Origin: Nephrocerus scutellatus
Lineage: Eukaryota > Arthropoda > Insecta > Diptera > Pipunculidae
Direction: 5' to 3'
Length of the DNA: 64,000 nucleotides
Assembly (NCBI GenBank): GCA_947095585.1
Contig: OX352763.1
Span: 113,687,908-113,751,907, forward strand
Part shown: positions 44,880 to 57,965 of the stretch, piece by piece
Position numbering within the stretch: position 1 is the first letter of the stretch
Layout of the letters: every line of letters starts with the position of its first letter
The notes under the pieces: generated by a model
Told to the model about the DNA's origin: nothing
Seen by the model: only the letters and a program-made list of their open reading frames with translations
Database searches by the model: none
Position numbers and translations under genes: made by a program

Positions 44880-46790
44880 GCAAACATATGACAGACATTG
44901 CGACCTGAAAGATCTCTAGTATCTAAGGGTGTCTGTACTCTAAAAGATGTACCAGCTCCCTCATGAACGATAGTACAGCTTTAGTAGCAGCATTTCTCAA
45001 CTCCGCTGTCGAGCATATTTCCTTGTGAAAGATGTGTCTCCTTAACCAAAGTAATGCTGCGCACTCACAGAGAATGTGCTCAGATGACTCTTCATCTTCC
45101 GAGCAGAACCTACACTCTGTCTCTGAGCCCACACCAATTTTTTTTAAGGTGATATCGCAAGCCACAACTTCCCTTCACTAGCTTCCTAATGGTATCCCTA
45201 TTCAAATTAAGGATTTCCTTATAGGAAAAGGGTCTTGGTACTAAGCCCCGGGATGCTCTCCCAGTGGGCCAGACGAAGTTTCTGTTCTCAACAATTTATC
45301 AGTACTGTAGCGGCAGCCCAGTTGACACCACAGAAGGGTTCAGGACCTATGCACGCAGATTCCGAGCCAGCCCTAGCTACTTCATCTGCAGATTCGTTGC
45401 CTGCAATTCCCCAATGACCAGGGACCCAACCGAGTTTAACTTTATTGTGTCTGGCAATATACTGCAGTGCATCGTAACAGTTTTTGACTGATGGCTGGAC
45501 TCAATGTCCATTACATTAGACGACAGCGCTTTAAGTTTCACTTTTTCTCATAGCTAACGAGACTTTGGTGTTGGGTCCAAAGACAGCAGCTCCTCCAACT
45601 ACAGTTTCCATCTTCGATCCATCTGTGAACCCGACCAGAACTCTAGCGTCCAGAGCCGAAACACCATTGCACCAGTTTACCCGGACCAATATTTTTACAT
45701 CGAATTTCCTTCCGAAACAGTGATGATCATAATGTCGGGGATAGTGCAGAACATGTCTTTTTCAGCAATTGAGTCAAGAATTTTCAGGTGACGCGCATAG
45801 TCACCCAGCTTGTACCCATATTCTGGTTGCAGCTTAATAGCTCATCTAGCAGCCGTCTTCCTGATCTATGAATGTATGCAAGGGTGAAATTCCTACAACA
45901 GCTTCTAATGCAGTCGTAGGGCAGTTGCATATGGCACCCGTTATACCTAGACAGGAAATTCCTTGTAGCATCTGAAGCTTAGTTGCCGTTATCCGTTCAC
46001 GAACTTTCGGCCAAAAACGATGGTTGCGTACGTGATAATGGGTCTCACCATCATTTTGTACACATCCAATGTACCATTTTAGGACTTCAAGGACCTCAAG
46101 TTCTGCCGTAGAGGCGCCTACAGGGCCACGAAGCCCTAGTGGCGTTTTCGATGGCGGACTTGATATGAGAATTTCAGTTGAGTCGTTTGTCGAGGATGAC
46201 ACCGAGATATCTGTAAGGGCGAAACTTTATTCTTCCCAAATCTTTGTGCGTTTAGCAGAGTTGAAGAGTTTTCTGGCTTTCTTCATAAGTTTAGCCAGAT
46301 GGTCGTTTCACCATGGAATCTTTCGTCTACAGAAGCTGGCTTTAGGGATGCAGCTGTCATGATAGGAAGCAACACATCATTAAGTTGATATGTCGCATTA
46401 TCTAAGTGACTTGTTTACTTAATACATAATCCGTGGACTTTGGATCATATGGAACAATGTGCCAGTTTGCCAGGAAGGTCAAACCTGATGTGTTGATGGT
46501 CGTCTTCACATGCTAGTTTTCAACAAAGTTGGAAATAAATGGACTGGCGAGAATGATGTCAGACCTCATGATCTGCATTTACATTTCATCCTATGGAGAA
46601 CTGTTCCGGCAATACTCTATCAGCTGAATGATATCGTTGTCGCCGGGGAAATATACTAAAGCACACACGATGTTCTGTGTTTCCCTCTCGGTCGGAACTT
46701 CAATCAGCACGGCCATCAGGTCTTTCGTTGTGAATTCTGGAATAGGAAGAAAGTTGATGTTCGTGCCGATCAAGCAGGCCTACAAATACA
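44880..46790 (-). mobile_element. LOA/R1-type LINE with internal deletions
   Basis: The minus strand from 46790 downward has endonuclease (INFLPIPEFTTKDLMAVLIE, NIVCALVYFPGDND; 46591-46773) and its end (IILASPFISNFVEN). A large deletion removes most of the RT, leaving the thumb (VSPLQISRCHPRQTTQ and MVRPIITYATIVF). RNase H (FTDGSKMETVVGGAAVFGP near 45600; LGWVPGHWGIAGNESADEVA near 45400) and a C-terminal finger (ECRFCSEDEESSEHILCECA; 44923-45165) follow. A different LOA-type subfamily from 11797-13771. Multiple stops and frame changes. Confidence 0.8.
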
Positions 46791-47456
46791 AATTTTCCAA
46801 ATAACAAAAAAATTCCTGGACATGAAGCACAGCAGCTTAAAAGTCTTTCAATGTACCAGAATTGTCGTTACATGCACGACATTATTTGAGCTCAAATTTT
46901 ATGAATTTTTATTATAAACAGCACGGCATAAGAACTCATTTTCCGGTCCATTTAGACCGGATCAATTAGGCCCGAAATTACGAATTATTACCAGCAGATC
47001 ATTTCATTGATTATTCATCGTCACATTAAATTTTGGCAATCCGTTCACCTTTGTGTGAAAATATTGGAATTATGTTAATCGCAGATTGCAGAACAGCATG
47101 AAAATGAGTTGTGGTTAGTCTTCGTTTGCGAGTCCACACTCGCATTTCACTACATTTACATAAAACCCAAATGATTACCGTCGTCGTCGGGTCTTTCACG
47201 AACTCTACTAATTGGCTGTCTATCCTTTTTTTATATTCTTCTGCGTTATCCTTTGTTTGTTTGTTTTCTTTTTGTTTTTTTTTTTTTTTTTTTTTCGAAA
47301 CTACTTTGCATGTTAAATAGTCTGGAAGTAATTGTCAAAAGATGCTTAAGTGTCTTAATACTTTTTATTACATAATGTCAGGATTTTTTGGTATTTTGGG
47401 AATACGGACGATGATAACTTCATTAAATAGCAGCAATTTTTCACACAGATATTTAA
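46791..47456. other. No gene recognised; T21 run
   Basis: AT-rich, with a run of about 21 T at 47275-47295. Confidence 0.5.
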
Positions 47457-47900
47457 GGTGTGGCAAAAAAAATTAGCCCGTTTCCCTGTTTTTTTATATT
47501 CCGTTTAAAAAATGCATCTATAAATGTTACTAACATAAGAAAAAGGGATTTACTTCGCATACTTGCAAAAAAAACCGCATGCCACATCGAATCCAATTGA
47601 AATCTCTTTATTTCTAGATTTATGTGCAATTTTAAAACATTTTCGCACTTTTCCCTCAGAATATTTCCAATATTACAATCTTTGGTACATTTGTGTATCT
47701 AACACGGTGACATGTTAGTTTTTCCAACCAATATTTCACAAAGGGTTGTTCAGATGGCTTTATCATTGCTTTTCGCATTGTACTTGCCATTTGGAGCGGT
47801 TTTTGTCGCATTGTCTGAAGATGAGTAATGTCCTTTTTTTTACTTCTATCGGATAGGGTTTGCCATTGGATTTGTTTAATGAAAACCGCCACGCATTTTT
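47457..47900 (-). pseudogene. Possible Tc1-like element, DNA-binding part
   Basis: The minus frame 47892-47656 contains QTLSDRSKKKDITHLQTMRQ, KPSEQPFVKYWLEKL and CHRVRYTNVP. This fits loosely the paired helix-turn-helix region of Tc1 transposases (LSDRxxxx...QTxxRxLxxxG). Near 47460 the plus strand reads GTGGCAAAAAAAATTAGCCC, similar to Tc1 terminal repeats. No second terminus or catalytic domain. Confidence 0.35.
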
Positions 47901-48004
47901 ATACGGAATTTTTTAATAGATATGTAAGTCACGTTCCACTTTGTTAATAGAACAATGAAGATCGTTTTTTGTTCTTTTTTCGGTGAAACGTATTATTTGC
48001 TATA

Positions 48005-48285
48005 AAGGGTGTCCTCATTGATTTATTTTGGAGAAAAAAATAACACTTTTTTCTTTTACATGAAATATTAATTTTCTAAATGTTAAAGAAGATATTATGC
48101 GTTTAAAGATAGCCAATGACCATCCACACTATGGCTGCAAAATTTGGTTTTTTATGATGAAATAGAACCCACACCTAAAGCAATTTTTGTGAAGGTAATA
48201 GCTTTTATTTGCTGACTTGTCCAAATGCGACAATCTGTCTTATTAACGTAGTCATTAGCCCAGAAATTTGCTTTTCAAATAGGGC
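48005..48285 (-). pseudogene. Mariner-like (DUF4817 type) relic with one terminal repeat
   Basis: AGGGTGTCCTCATTGATTTA at 48006 resembles the terminal repeat of the 10.5-kb mariner. On the minus strand NFWANDYVNKTDCRIWTSQQ near 48200-48280 matches HFWLNSFVNKQNFRIWSEEQ of that transposase. A second similar terminal word AGGGCGTCCTAATTGA at 48282 points the same way, so at least two broken copies meet here. Confidence 0.5.
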
Positions 48286-49289
48286 GTCCTAATTGAAAAA
48301 CCCTTTCACAGTTAATTTGGTTATTGTTCTTGAGAAAAATGCCATAGTGCAATAAAAAATTTTGACATAAGAGACTGCTAGTAGGTAGGTAGGTACACCT
48401 ACCTAACAGACTACTTCTACTTCTTCTTTCAATAGAATGAATATAGTTATAGATACTCATAACGTACATTATTCCGCTCGACTGAAAGTCCCAAATATAT
48501 TGTGGCAATTAAGTTAAAATTTACAACATCCTGTTCCCTGAAAAATATTTCGCTAAAACGTATATTGTCTCCGACAAAACCCATTGCACATAAATTGTAA
48601 TTTCCAATTTCTTAAAACTGTAATTGAGATGAGGTGAGCAACAAACAATTTATACAGACTCACTTTAAAGTATAACAAGACAGCTCTTTATGTTCGTCTG
48701 TATACTTTGGTGCACTAGAAATTTCGCAAATGTACGAGTATCTACATTATTATTTTTGCAACTGTCGTATCCTTTTTGACTTCCTAACCCTCTAGATACG
48801 TCTTTATGCAGCATCAGTATTCAGTACAGTACAATACAGACTATATCGTATACAATATATCGAACGCCTTAAGGATGTTTCGCGTCTGTTTTGAAAACAC
48901 ACGCTGAGGGTCCTTCTTTCATGTTCATTACACTCGTATTGTTTGGTGATTTACGAACTGCTTTGCAAAAATGCAATTTTGAAGATCTGTCTGAAGAGTT
49001 CTCAAAAGTCTAACTGTGTGACAATGATCTAGATAGTTTATTTCAAATTTATACAACATGTTACGTATATAGATCGGGGGAGATCGCAGTATATATGCTT
49101 ATGTGACAATTCAACGATGTGTTCTATATTTTGAAAGGCAACGGCTACGAAAATTCTGCACATTTTTCTCGCAAATGGCAAAAGGATGAATGGTAAAATT
49201 GATAAGACTAAGATCGGTTCGCTCATTTGAAAATAAAATAAGGATATATTTGTATTTAAATGAAATACAGAATAATTGAGAGATTGCGC
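48286..49289. other. No gene recognised
   Basis: AT-rich; TACGAGTA at 48733 and CACTCGTA near 48931. Confidence 0.4.
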
Positions 49290-50340
49290 TGATTTCTACT
49301 CCAGGTGTAGTACAGATCTTAGAATTAAGTATGGAATTTGATCTCGATCACCGCGAGCACGTTTGCAGCAATCGATTCTTTGGAACAAATATTCACCACT
49401 CACTCTTCCACACATATTGACCGGAACGTTGGCAATTTCGCGTTCAATATCAACCCAAAAAAAAAATCCACAAATCGCATGAGCGTGCTGGCCATTCGAC
49501 CGGATCATTTCTCGAGATTACACGATTACGGAACTTTCAATAGATCAATTGTTTGTTTGACCAGCTATATGGCATTTACCCCCGTCTTGTTGAAACCACA
49601 TATCACTGATGTCAAGTTCATCCAATTCCGGCCAAAAATAGACTTACAACATGGCACGATATCGAACTCCATGGACCGTAACATGGCGATCATCGAAGAA
49701 AATATGCGGTCAATTCATACCAACCGGCATGAAATCCACACCATACGGTCACTTTTTGTGGAAGGAAAGGAGCTCTTGGAGCACATTTGGGTTTGTTGCT
49801 GTCCAATAACACATATTTTGGTTATTGACAAGGCCTTTAATCCAAAAGTGAACTTCATCGCTGAAGATGATGATTTTCGATAAAATTCAGGATTTTTTTC
49901 AAACTTTTGCAGATCCCAATCGGATGAGTTTTGGCGCTTCAGATGATCGAAAGGCTTCAGTACTTGATTAATTTTGATCTTTTAAGAATGTAAGCTAGGA
50001 TGTTTACTCAAAATTCGCCACAGCGTTAACTGAGAGATACCCAATTCCTGTGAACGTCGTGGAATCGACTGATTTGGCTCATTTGGAACTGAAGCACTTA
50101 CGTCTGCGATATTTGCGGTACTTCGCCCAGTGTGTTGTCTCACTGGAACAGGAACACTCAATACTAAATATGCTGACTCGAATTTATCCACTATAGTACT
50201 CACAGCCTATCTGGTGGGACGATTATTACAACCGAAACTTGGAGTAAGCCCTCTTAAATTTGTGACCACCGACTCCGAATTTCGGTAGTAATTTTTATTA
50301 ATTTCCAAACGTTGCTCGTTCTTTAACTTCACTGTGATAA
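49290..50340 (-). pseudogene. Second mariner-like (DUF4817 type) transposase family, decayed
   Basis: The minus strand from 50340: a helix-turn-helix region with NLRGLTPSFGCNNRPTR, PVRQHTGRSTANIADVSASV and NQSIPRRSQELGISQLTLWR (50203-49982). The catalytic part follows in shifting frames: VLKPFDHLKRQ near 49930, DMWFQQDGGKCHIAG near 49580 (second Asp), WPARSCDLW and FFLG near 49470 (third Asp region lost or shifted). Terminal repeats not found. Clearly a different subfamily from the 10.6-kb copy. Confidence 0.75.
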
Positions 50341-50479
50341 TAATATGAACCTTTACTAACGTTTTTTCATTGATAGATCTTAAAACAAGTTTAATGATGC
50401 GTTTGTATTAAAATTCACGAGATATCTTGGATTAACGTGAACACCACCAACTGAAGGCATAATTTCGTCCTCTTCGGAC

Positions 50480-51920
50480 GCGGATTAGTTATAGGACAAG
50501 CAACGTCCATCATGGAAGATGTGCCAGTATTAAGTCAATGGTTAGAGCAGGATCTATCTAAATCCTTGCCGATCTTTGGTTCACGACAACCGGTTGAGAC
50601 GTGCAACTCCACAATGAGCACATCATCGCACCGGTAACATCAGGGATGTAAACGAATACTCCAAAGACTTGGTAACATCAGTCTGCATCTGCGCTCTACC
50701 TGCATTTGCATAGTAAACCACCAGCCACTACGTAGGTCAAGCCCAGAACGAAACTAGGTCCTCAACCAAAAGTTGGCTCAGATTCAGCTTACCTCCAAGG
50801 AGATAACCCTTATCTGTTGGCGAAACCAACTCCCGTAGTACCAACGCTACCTTGGTGTGATCTGACATCAAGAGACTTAGTTCGTTCAGAGTGAATGCCT
50901 TTTTGCGAAAGAAAAATCCGTCACCGGCAAATCATCGTCCAGAACCTTGAAGTCCATCATTTGTCACTAGGATAGCAAGCTATCCTAGGCCGCCCAGGAT
51001 AAAAACTATCCCGGACACATCAGGTCAACAGTTTGTTACGACAAGGCCGCTAAATACGAAGAGCTCCACCGAATAAAATCCTCTAAGTATTAGCGGCCCT
51101 TTCAGGTCGGTCAGGATGACATTGCCCATAAAGAGCATACTCTAAGTACCCGCGGCCCTTTTACTCTCCCGTAGTAATGCCCCACACCATATCCACTTAA
51201 TAATCTATGATGCAGTTGGACCCCACCACGGGTTTACCACTTCTCCTTCCTCAACCGGGCTGGTGACCGGCTTCGGCGGAATTGTATTAAAATACACACA
51301 GTGTAGAGTTGGAGCGTGAGCCCCGCGCTTGCCTAGCTTTCGCCATTAAGCATACTCATGAACTATGTACCATTCAGCAGTCCTCTCTTCGAGAGTAAAC
51401 CGCAGCCCACGCGTTGCATCCCCAGAACGAGCTGGGTCCTCAACCACAATTGTCCTCAGACCAGTCGAACCTTACGGCCGGCCTTATTGTCTATGAGCAG
51501 GGACAATTCCCGCGGTACCAACGCGACCTTGGTGAGGTCTGACATCAAGGGACTCAGCTCTTTCAGAATGAGTGCCTGGGCGATTGCAAAAGCAGACCCT
51601 GCCAGCACATTCGTCCGGAACCGCGAACCTCATCATTTGCCACTAGGATTTCCCCAAGTCCTAGGCCTTTGGAATACGATATTCCCGTCTGTCCCCTATC
51701 ACAGACCTGTAGTATTGTACGAAATGAACCACTAAATACAAAGACTTGCTCATAAAGAGATTCTAAATACCAGTGCTCCACTTCGGGTCGCCTTACTCGT
51801 CCGGAGTATACTCTAAGCACCGACGACCCTTGGTTAATATCCCGTGGTAAAGTCCTGCAACATTCCATATAAGAAATCATGCTGCCGATGCACCCCACGG
51901 GGGCGTATTAAAATACAAAA
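50480..51920. repeat. Two diverged ~620-680-bp direct repeats
   Basis: Matching words recur at offset about 670-680: CCAGAACGAA/CCAGAACGAG (50745, 51422), ACCTTGGTGTGATCTGACAT / ACCTTGGTGAGGTCTGACAT (50849, 51526), CATTTGTCACTAGGAT / CATTTGCCACTAGGAT and CTCTAAGTACCCGCGG / CTCTAAGCACCGACG. Each unit ends GTATTAAAATACA (51285, 51906); GTATTAAAATTC also occurs at 50406. The complement has a partly open frame, LKELSPLMSDLTKVALVPRE, possibly LINE ORF1, but this is not established. Confidence 0.7.
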
Positions 51921-52059
51921 TGCCCACTGTTGAAAACTCCTATGCGTCTACCCAACTATTCCAGTACTATACGCCATCTAAGACAAGGCTTTTCTGTACA
52001 ACGCCGTCCATTTGGGTTACATTTGAAGACGTGCCAGAGTGTTGAGGTCCATTCGCTCT

Positions 52060-52400
52060 AAATGTCCTAGCCATATTTCAAACGTTTAAAAATAGGCTCA
52101 ATCACAGCATGGGCAACTAAAAAATAGGAATGACAGATAGTTGACGAAACCTTTAACAAATTTAAGCCTAATTTGTCTTTCACCTTTTTTCGGAACGATA
52201 TAAATATTGGCTTAAATTTACCAAATTGACGGAAACCACATGTCTTTATTGAGAGATGAAACAATTTGCTAAGCGGTTTCGCTAAAGTATCATGACATTT
52301 ATACAATTTTGGCGGAATACCATCGGGTTCAGTCGCTTTATTTGGGTCAAGTTAATTAGGAATCTTTGAAACAACCCGTGGTCGGAAATAGCCTACATTC
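52060..52400 (-). pseudogene. Jockey-like LINE RT start
   Basis: The minus strand reads LDPNKATEPDGIPPKLYKCH, then DTLAKPLSKLFHLSIKTCGF, then further decayed sequence. This fits NKxxGPDGIPPxLLKxC...PLxxLFNxSLxTGxFP of Jockey-type reverse transcriptases. About 100 residues, with frame changes after CGF. Confidence 0.65.
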
Positions 52401-54719
52401 GGAATAATTAGTGGACTTTGATTAGATAACGGAAGAGTAGATGCACGAGAAAAATGCGAAGCTAAGAGATAAGCTATCTGCATACCTTTATGAAACAAAG
52501 AAGGATCAGAAGAGCTCTTGTCTGCGAAGTTTATTTTAACCAGGGCAGCAAACGACCAAAATCTTCGACTGTTTGAATCTGAATCGTGAGTGCGGATTCC
52601 ATTGCATAGTCGTTTGGCTATCTAATAAAAAACCAACCAGCCAGCTGTGTCCACTTAAAGAAATCGAGGAAATAATACAACCTGAACGAAATTATATCCT
52701 CCTGCTTCACGTTCCTGCAACACGGAATTTTCTTCGCATCGAATGGTATATGGCCAATTCTTTGAAGTGATCACTTTTCGTATATATAGCTATTCTATCA
52801 ACATCTTAATGACAGTCGATTACATCCTGCGAATGATAATGTTGGTGATCTTACATAGTCGCAGCTCTCTATGGTCTCTCTTTCAATATCACTATGCAGT
52901 TCTTTTGACCAGGAATTCATTGCTATTTGTCGACAGAAAGTAACATTTTTTAACAACAGTCGCGAGTGTTGTTAGTTGATGTCTTATGAGTCTTGCTGTA
53001 ATCAACAACAAGGAAAAAGTTGCAACCATTCCCTCGGGAAAAATGCATGTAAATGAACACTAATTAGAACGAAACGCACGGCACACGTATCCTTATTGAG
53101 TAATTACGTAATTATATTCCCATATACATTACAAGCACAGTGTGTCCTTTCTAATATCCATGCAATGCATATGACACATTACTTTGCAGGATATTTTTCA
53201 ATTCATTAAGGCAATTCGTCCTTAATTTCTATTCACCATATGGTGTCGTGTTGTTCGATAACTGATATTTGTCATACGCTTTTTAATTTTAATGGAAAAA
53301 CAACAACGGAACAGCTCCGTTCGCTCCTTAGATAAGGTGATGTACTTGTAAATGATCGTTTTATAATTTGATATACCTTGAAAAGATAATTATATAATTC
53401 ATTCACATGTATTTTTGATTAAAGGAAGCGATTAATTTATCGTTAATTTGATAGACATACTGCTGCAACTCTATTCGTTTTGTAACTCATAGCTCGAATG
53501 AAAAAATTTCTAGAGCGACTCCTTATCCGAATAAAAAGAGCCAAACAGAAAGAACTTTAATTCATTGCCAATGCCAATATCCTAAGCAAATAGTTGCAAC
53601 ACAAAAGGATCCTCAAAGAGTCTTTTAATTTTATTTTCGAACTTTTCTTAAAGAGCAGACCAACAAGAAACCTTTCCTTCACCTTTCCTTTCAACTTGTT
53701 ATATGAAAACACATTACGTTCGACTATTACTTAACCTACGATCTTCTTTAAAGTTTCAAAATTGACGAATTCTTTGAAATGACGAAAAAAAAAACAGATC
53801 AGAGGGAACTGATGCAGTAAATGCAAAGGGGTGATGTCAACAATTTCCGTCTTCCTGAATGATGATTCATTTCTTTAACGTTTACTTCCTGCGTGCTAAC
53901 TTCCCTGTAGAAATTAAGGGAAAATCATTGATAATTGCCACAATGTGGTTAAAGAAGAACCGTCGCCTAAGGATATTAAAACACAAGACATACACACAAT
54001 TAACTTAAATGCAAACTTAAAGAATGGACATCAACTTGGCAACCAAAACCTTCTTCAAACTCGAATCAGTTCCCACATTTAAATGCGCCAGACGAGTTGT
54101 GCGCAAATACTAAGGAGCTGGGAAAAGTCCTTCTTAGACTGAAAAAAAAATGGGGAAAGGACGGACGCGCACAATAATGTGATTGTAAGTGTCACACATG
54201 ACATGAGATGACAAGACATCATTTTTAGCTGCGAATGCGCGCGTTCGATAATAATTACATGTTTGTGGTAACTGAGTGCGCGACACCTATCGAACATCGA
54301 ACGTAGGATGTCCTACGCAGTCACGCAAGCAAGCATTTCCTTAATGGGAATCTTTATTGTTTTAATTGTATGAGGAAATGGAGTTTTTTTCTCTTCTCAG
54401 GATGTGATCGCGTATCAGTTGGAAGAGGGTAATAGGGGCTTAGCTGTATGTGTTAGCACAAAGGTATAGTAGAATGGTTTACAGGAGCCTTTAGTAATTA
54501 ATTTTTGACAAAGAAAGGATAGTACATATAAGGAAAGGTCTAAATTCTGTTGAGGAATTTTTTAATGTAAACTATCAGAGTTTAATATACTCGTACCTTT
54601 CAATTAAAATTCAATGTGGATTCAATCAAATTACAAAAACGTTACCCATCTAAGGTTTAAGTTTGAGCTGAATAAGGTAATTATGACTTAAAAAACACAA
54701 ATCCATCTGAAATTGAATT
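52401..54719. other. No gene recognised
   Basis: AT-rich, largest single unannotated block. Short frames at 52573-52943 and 54079-54297 have no domain. TACTCGTA at 54588. Confidence 0.4.
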
Positions 54720-55620
54720 TGATGTATTATCCTCTGTGTAATACATAGTGTAGTATGTCTGCAGACCTTAATACCTTAAAGGAACTCTTACAGAATGCTC
54801 TTAACAAGCTAACTAGATGGGCAATTCGTTTTGGTTTGAAGGAAACCCCCATAAAACAAAACTTGTCCTCTTCACTAGGAAATATAAAATTCCACAAGCT
54901 GACGCACCCTCTATAATGGGCATAAGCTTATCCTTCTCTGATGAAGCCAAATATCTGGGTCTTATTCTGGACAAAAAGCAAAGCCGGAAACAGGAAAGCC
55001 ATTGGTAACAAATGGGGTCTTCAACACCATATCACTCATTGGCTTTATGGTATCGGTAATAGAACCTATACTTCTGTACGGTGTGGTTGTCTGGTGGACT
55101 GCCTTAGATAAAGCAGTAAGTCGGGATAAGCTAACCAAAGTCACACTATCGTCGTGTCTGTGTATGAAGTTCGCACCACTCCCTACTCTGCGCTGGACAT
55201 TCTGTTCAACCTAACACCACTTGACATCTTCAGCAGACAATTAGCTGCTAGGTGGGCTATTCGCCTCCCAGTGCCAGACCAGCGGAATTACAGAATACCT
55301 CAGAGATTATCTTTTCTGTGGTTAGAGGTGATATTCAAAAGGTGTCTGAAATTAATACATATTCCTGTGAAATGGACGGAAGTTAAAGTAGCCTTCATTC
55401 CAAAAGCAGGAAAAAAAGCTCAGGTTGAGGTGACAGCGATTGAGGAGACAGTGACCTGGCTGGGACATAGTATCCGTAACCGATATTGTAATTTATGTAG
55501 ATAGTCAGGCGGCAATCCAAACGCTTCTCAATGAAGTCGTGGGTAGGGAAACAGGTTTGGCCTAGACTGGATCACGGTTAATACCGAGACTGAGTAGAAG
55601 TAATGTAAGATTCATATTCT
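54720..55620 (+). mobile_element. LOA/R1-type LINE fragment with internal rearrangement
   Basis: Plus strand: RT thumb NPHKTKLVLFTRKYKIPQAD, LSFSDEAKYLGLILDKK (54817-55008); connection VIEPILLYGVVVWWTALDKA (55002-55214) and YSALDILFNLTPLDIFSRQL (55154-55260). Next comes an RT start segment, HIPVKWTEVKVAFIPKAGKK (55365-55415), which belongs upstream of the thumb. It is followed by the RNase H motif IYVDSQAAIQTLLNEVV (55488-55540). The order therefore differs from an intact element. Frames change three times. Confidence 0.75.
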
Positions 55621-55989
55621 CAGAAAATGCTCTACATCATTGGGTTATTTAGAGTCATTATTATGGAGGGAGTGCTTTAGATACCAGCTATACACTATCG
55701 CTAGAACACAAGTCAGGGGAAAGCGTTATAGATAGGCATAGGTCGCCGTGCTGCAACATCCCAAACAACCATACAATCGACTTATCAATAAATTGATTGC
55801 ATTATTGCTTATTTCTGGTGGCAAAGCCTTTATTGGTTGTAAACAATTTAGAATAGATGATTAATATGGCATCTTTGAACGAATCAGAAATAATAACGCT
55901 TGTAAGTGGAATCGCTTCAGCTAAACAATACCAACTATTCTATTTTTCGCTCATGCTGCTCAGTTCATATATTGTTGTTAACGACACAA

Positions 55990-56355
55990 TATCCAGGTAG
56001 ATGTGTTCCCCTAAAGCTCTATACTGGGGCCCATACTGTTCGCTATGTATATCAATGGGCTTTAACAGTTGTCAGCCAATTATTAGTGCACCTGATTCAT
56101 TCAACTGTATATACACAATGTGCAGATAAAGGTATTGCACAAGGCTCTGTACTTGGGCCAATACCATTCGCTATGTATATGAATGAGCTTCAACAGTTGT
56201 CAGCCAATTATTGGTGCACCTCATTGGTTCAACTGTAGATACACAATGTCCAGATAAAGGTATTTCCCAAAGCTCTATACTTGGGCCTATATCAATGAGC
56301 TTCAACAGTTGTCAGCCAATCATTGATGCACCTGGTTGGTTCAACTGTTTAAAAA
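55990..56355 (+). repeat. Three tandem units (128-129 bp) made of RT active-site sequence
   Basis: Units start at 55993, 56122 and 56250. Each encodes GIAQGSVLGPIPFAMYMNEL followed by QQLSANYWCTSLVQLYTQ, i.e. the QGSxLGPxxFxxYxNxL RT motif of Jockey-type LINEs. The third unit lacks about 20 internal bases. Confidence 0.8.
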
Positions 56356-57837
56356 CTGTTACCCTAATATCTTTCATGTGCTCAAAATAAATGAAGAGTT
56401 GAATAGTTTTCTTGGCAAGCAAAAGGCACAGTTTACATCAATTACCTTCCGAATTTGAAAAAAATGTTTCGGATAGAGAAGATTTTGCTCTAATAAGAAG
56501 GACATCATTGAGACAAACGCATATTTTGTAAGGTGGGAGAAATCATACTTTCAGAAGGGTTGAAATATTTCGAAAAATGTTTGACTAAGTGTATTAGGGC
56601 AAAAAGAAGACTATATGTAAATTGAATGTTTTTTTTTCCAGGGCTGTGTACTTATCACTGTATGCCCTTGTACTTTATGTTCGATGGTCGAACAAAAGAA
56701 GTATTCTTATTAGCATCTGAGCGCCAGTTGTAAGTAGTTTGGCTCAATGCATGATGCAAAGATAGCACTTTTTTCTACTGCACTCGTAATCTTACGAACT
56801 GGTACTTAAAATGAAACCAAACCCACTCATCGATTTTGGACAAACATCCACACTCCACAGGAAATCGATCAACAATCAGCATGATTCGCTTGGTATTCTT
56901 CACTTTATCGGGATATCTATTATCTATGTCTGTCATACACGATCCAACATTAACACCGTGCTAAGCACTTAACACTGACGCAAGGTGTGAAAAGTTAGCT
57001 TCTGTCTGTGGCTCACTTTTTGCCTGCTAAGATGGTTGGTTTTTGTTTTTCTTTCAAAACTACCGATACTCATCTAGAAAAAAGGGACATTTTTACGAGC
57101 AAATTTTATGACTTTACCGGAATCGTAAAATTCTTTACAAAGATTTGCTCAGATGCAATCATTGCTATTGGCACGCGATCCAGGACAACAGGAGATGAAG
57201 ATGTTTGAGACTAAATGAAAAATAAATAAAGGACTTTCAGTTTTTTTTTACTGGTCATTTGTACTTTCTTTTGACTTTCTGACATAAGTTGTAGGCAGAT
57301 GTCCTTTAAAGTAACATCAAATGATGGGAGTATTATTTGTAAATTACGACTCCATTTGTCTTGATTCAGCTGAATGCGGAACAAAACGCAAAAATATTAC
57401 TTTGTCAGAGATGGTCGGGAAAATTTTAATGTCGCACAGAGAAATTGCGGAATGTATCAATAAAGGATCAAGATCGTAACAAACAGAAATTAGATCAAGA
57501 AGTTTGTCTCGGCGTCGATTTGTTACTGTCATCCAAATGATCCTTCATTGTTACAGACTGTAAAATGATACCATCTCGATGAGCCCTTATTTCTGCTCTT
57601 TATCTAATATGCATATATCTAAGTCACAATTCACAAACATCAAAGTGTTATACACCCCTTTCTATGAAGAAAAAAAAAAGTGTCACAACATAATTTCGTA
57701 AACAATGCAGAAAACAAAACCCTATCCCAAATGCCGAACAAAAATCAAATCAAGATCTAATTTGAATAAAAAATCAATCGCACAACATTGATATGACAAC
57801 GACAATGACATATTAGTTTCGATGGTAATTTCAATTA
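56356..57837. other. No gene recognised
   Basis: AT-rich; small frames at 57008-57208 and 57344-57532 without domains. Confidence 0.4.
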
Positions 57838-57965
57838 ATATTACGTGTCATTTGTGTGTCTGTCAGAGAGGAAATTCCCAGAGCCTCCTGCTTTTTGTGT
57901 CTGTCATTTGTGTGTCTGTTTAAAGTTGAAGCTCCCATGTACCTTCTGTTTTTTGTTTTTGTGAC
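57838..57965 (+). repeat. Short direct duplication, about 56 bp
   Basis: TCATTTGTGTGTCTGT occurs twice, each followed by a diverged ...GAAATTCCCAGAGCCTCCTG / ...GAAGCTCCCATGTACCTTCT segment and CTTTTTGTGT / GTTTTTTGTT. Confidence 0.6.
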
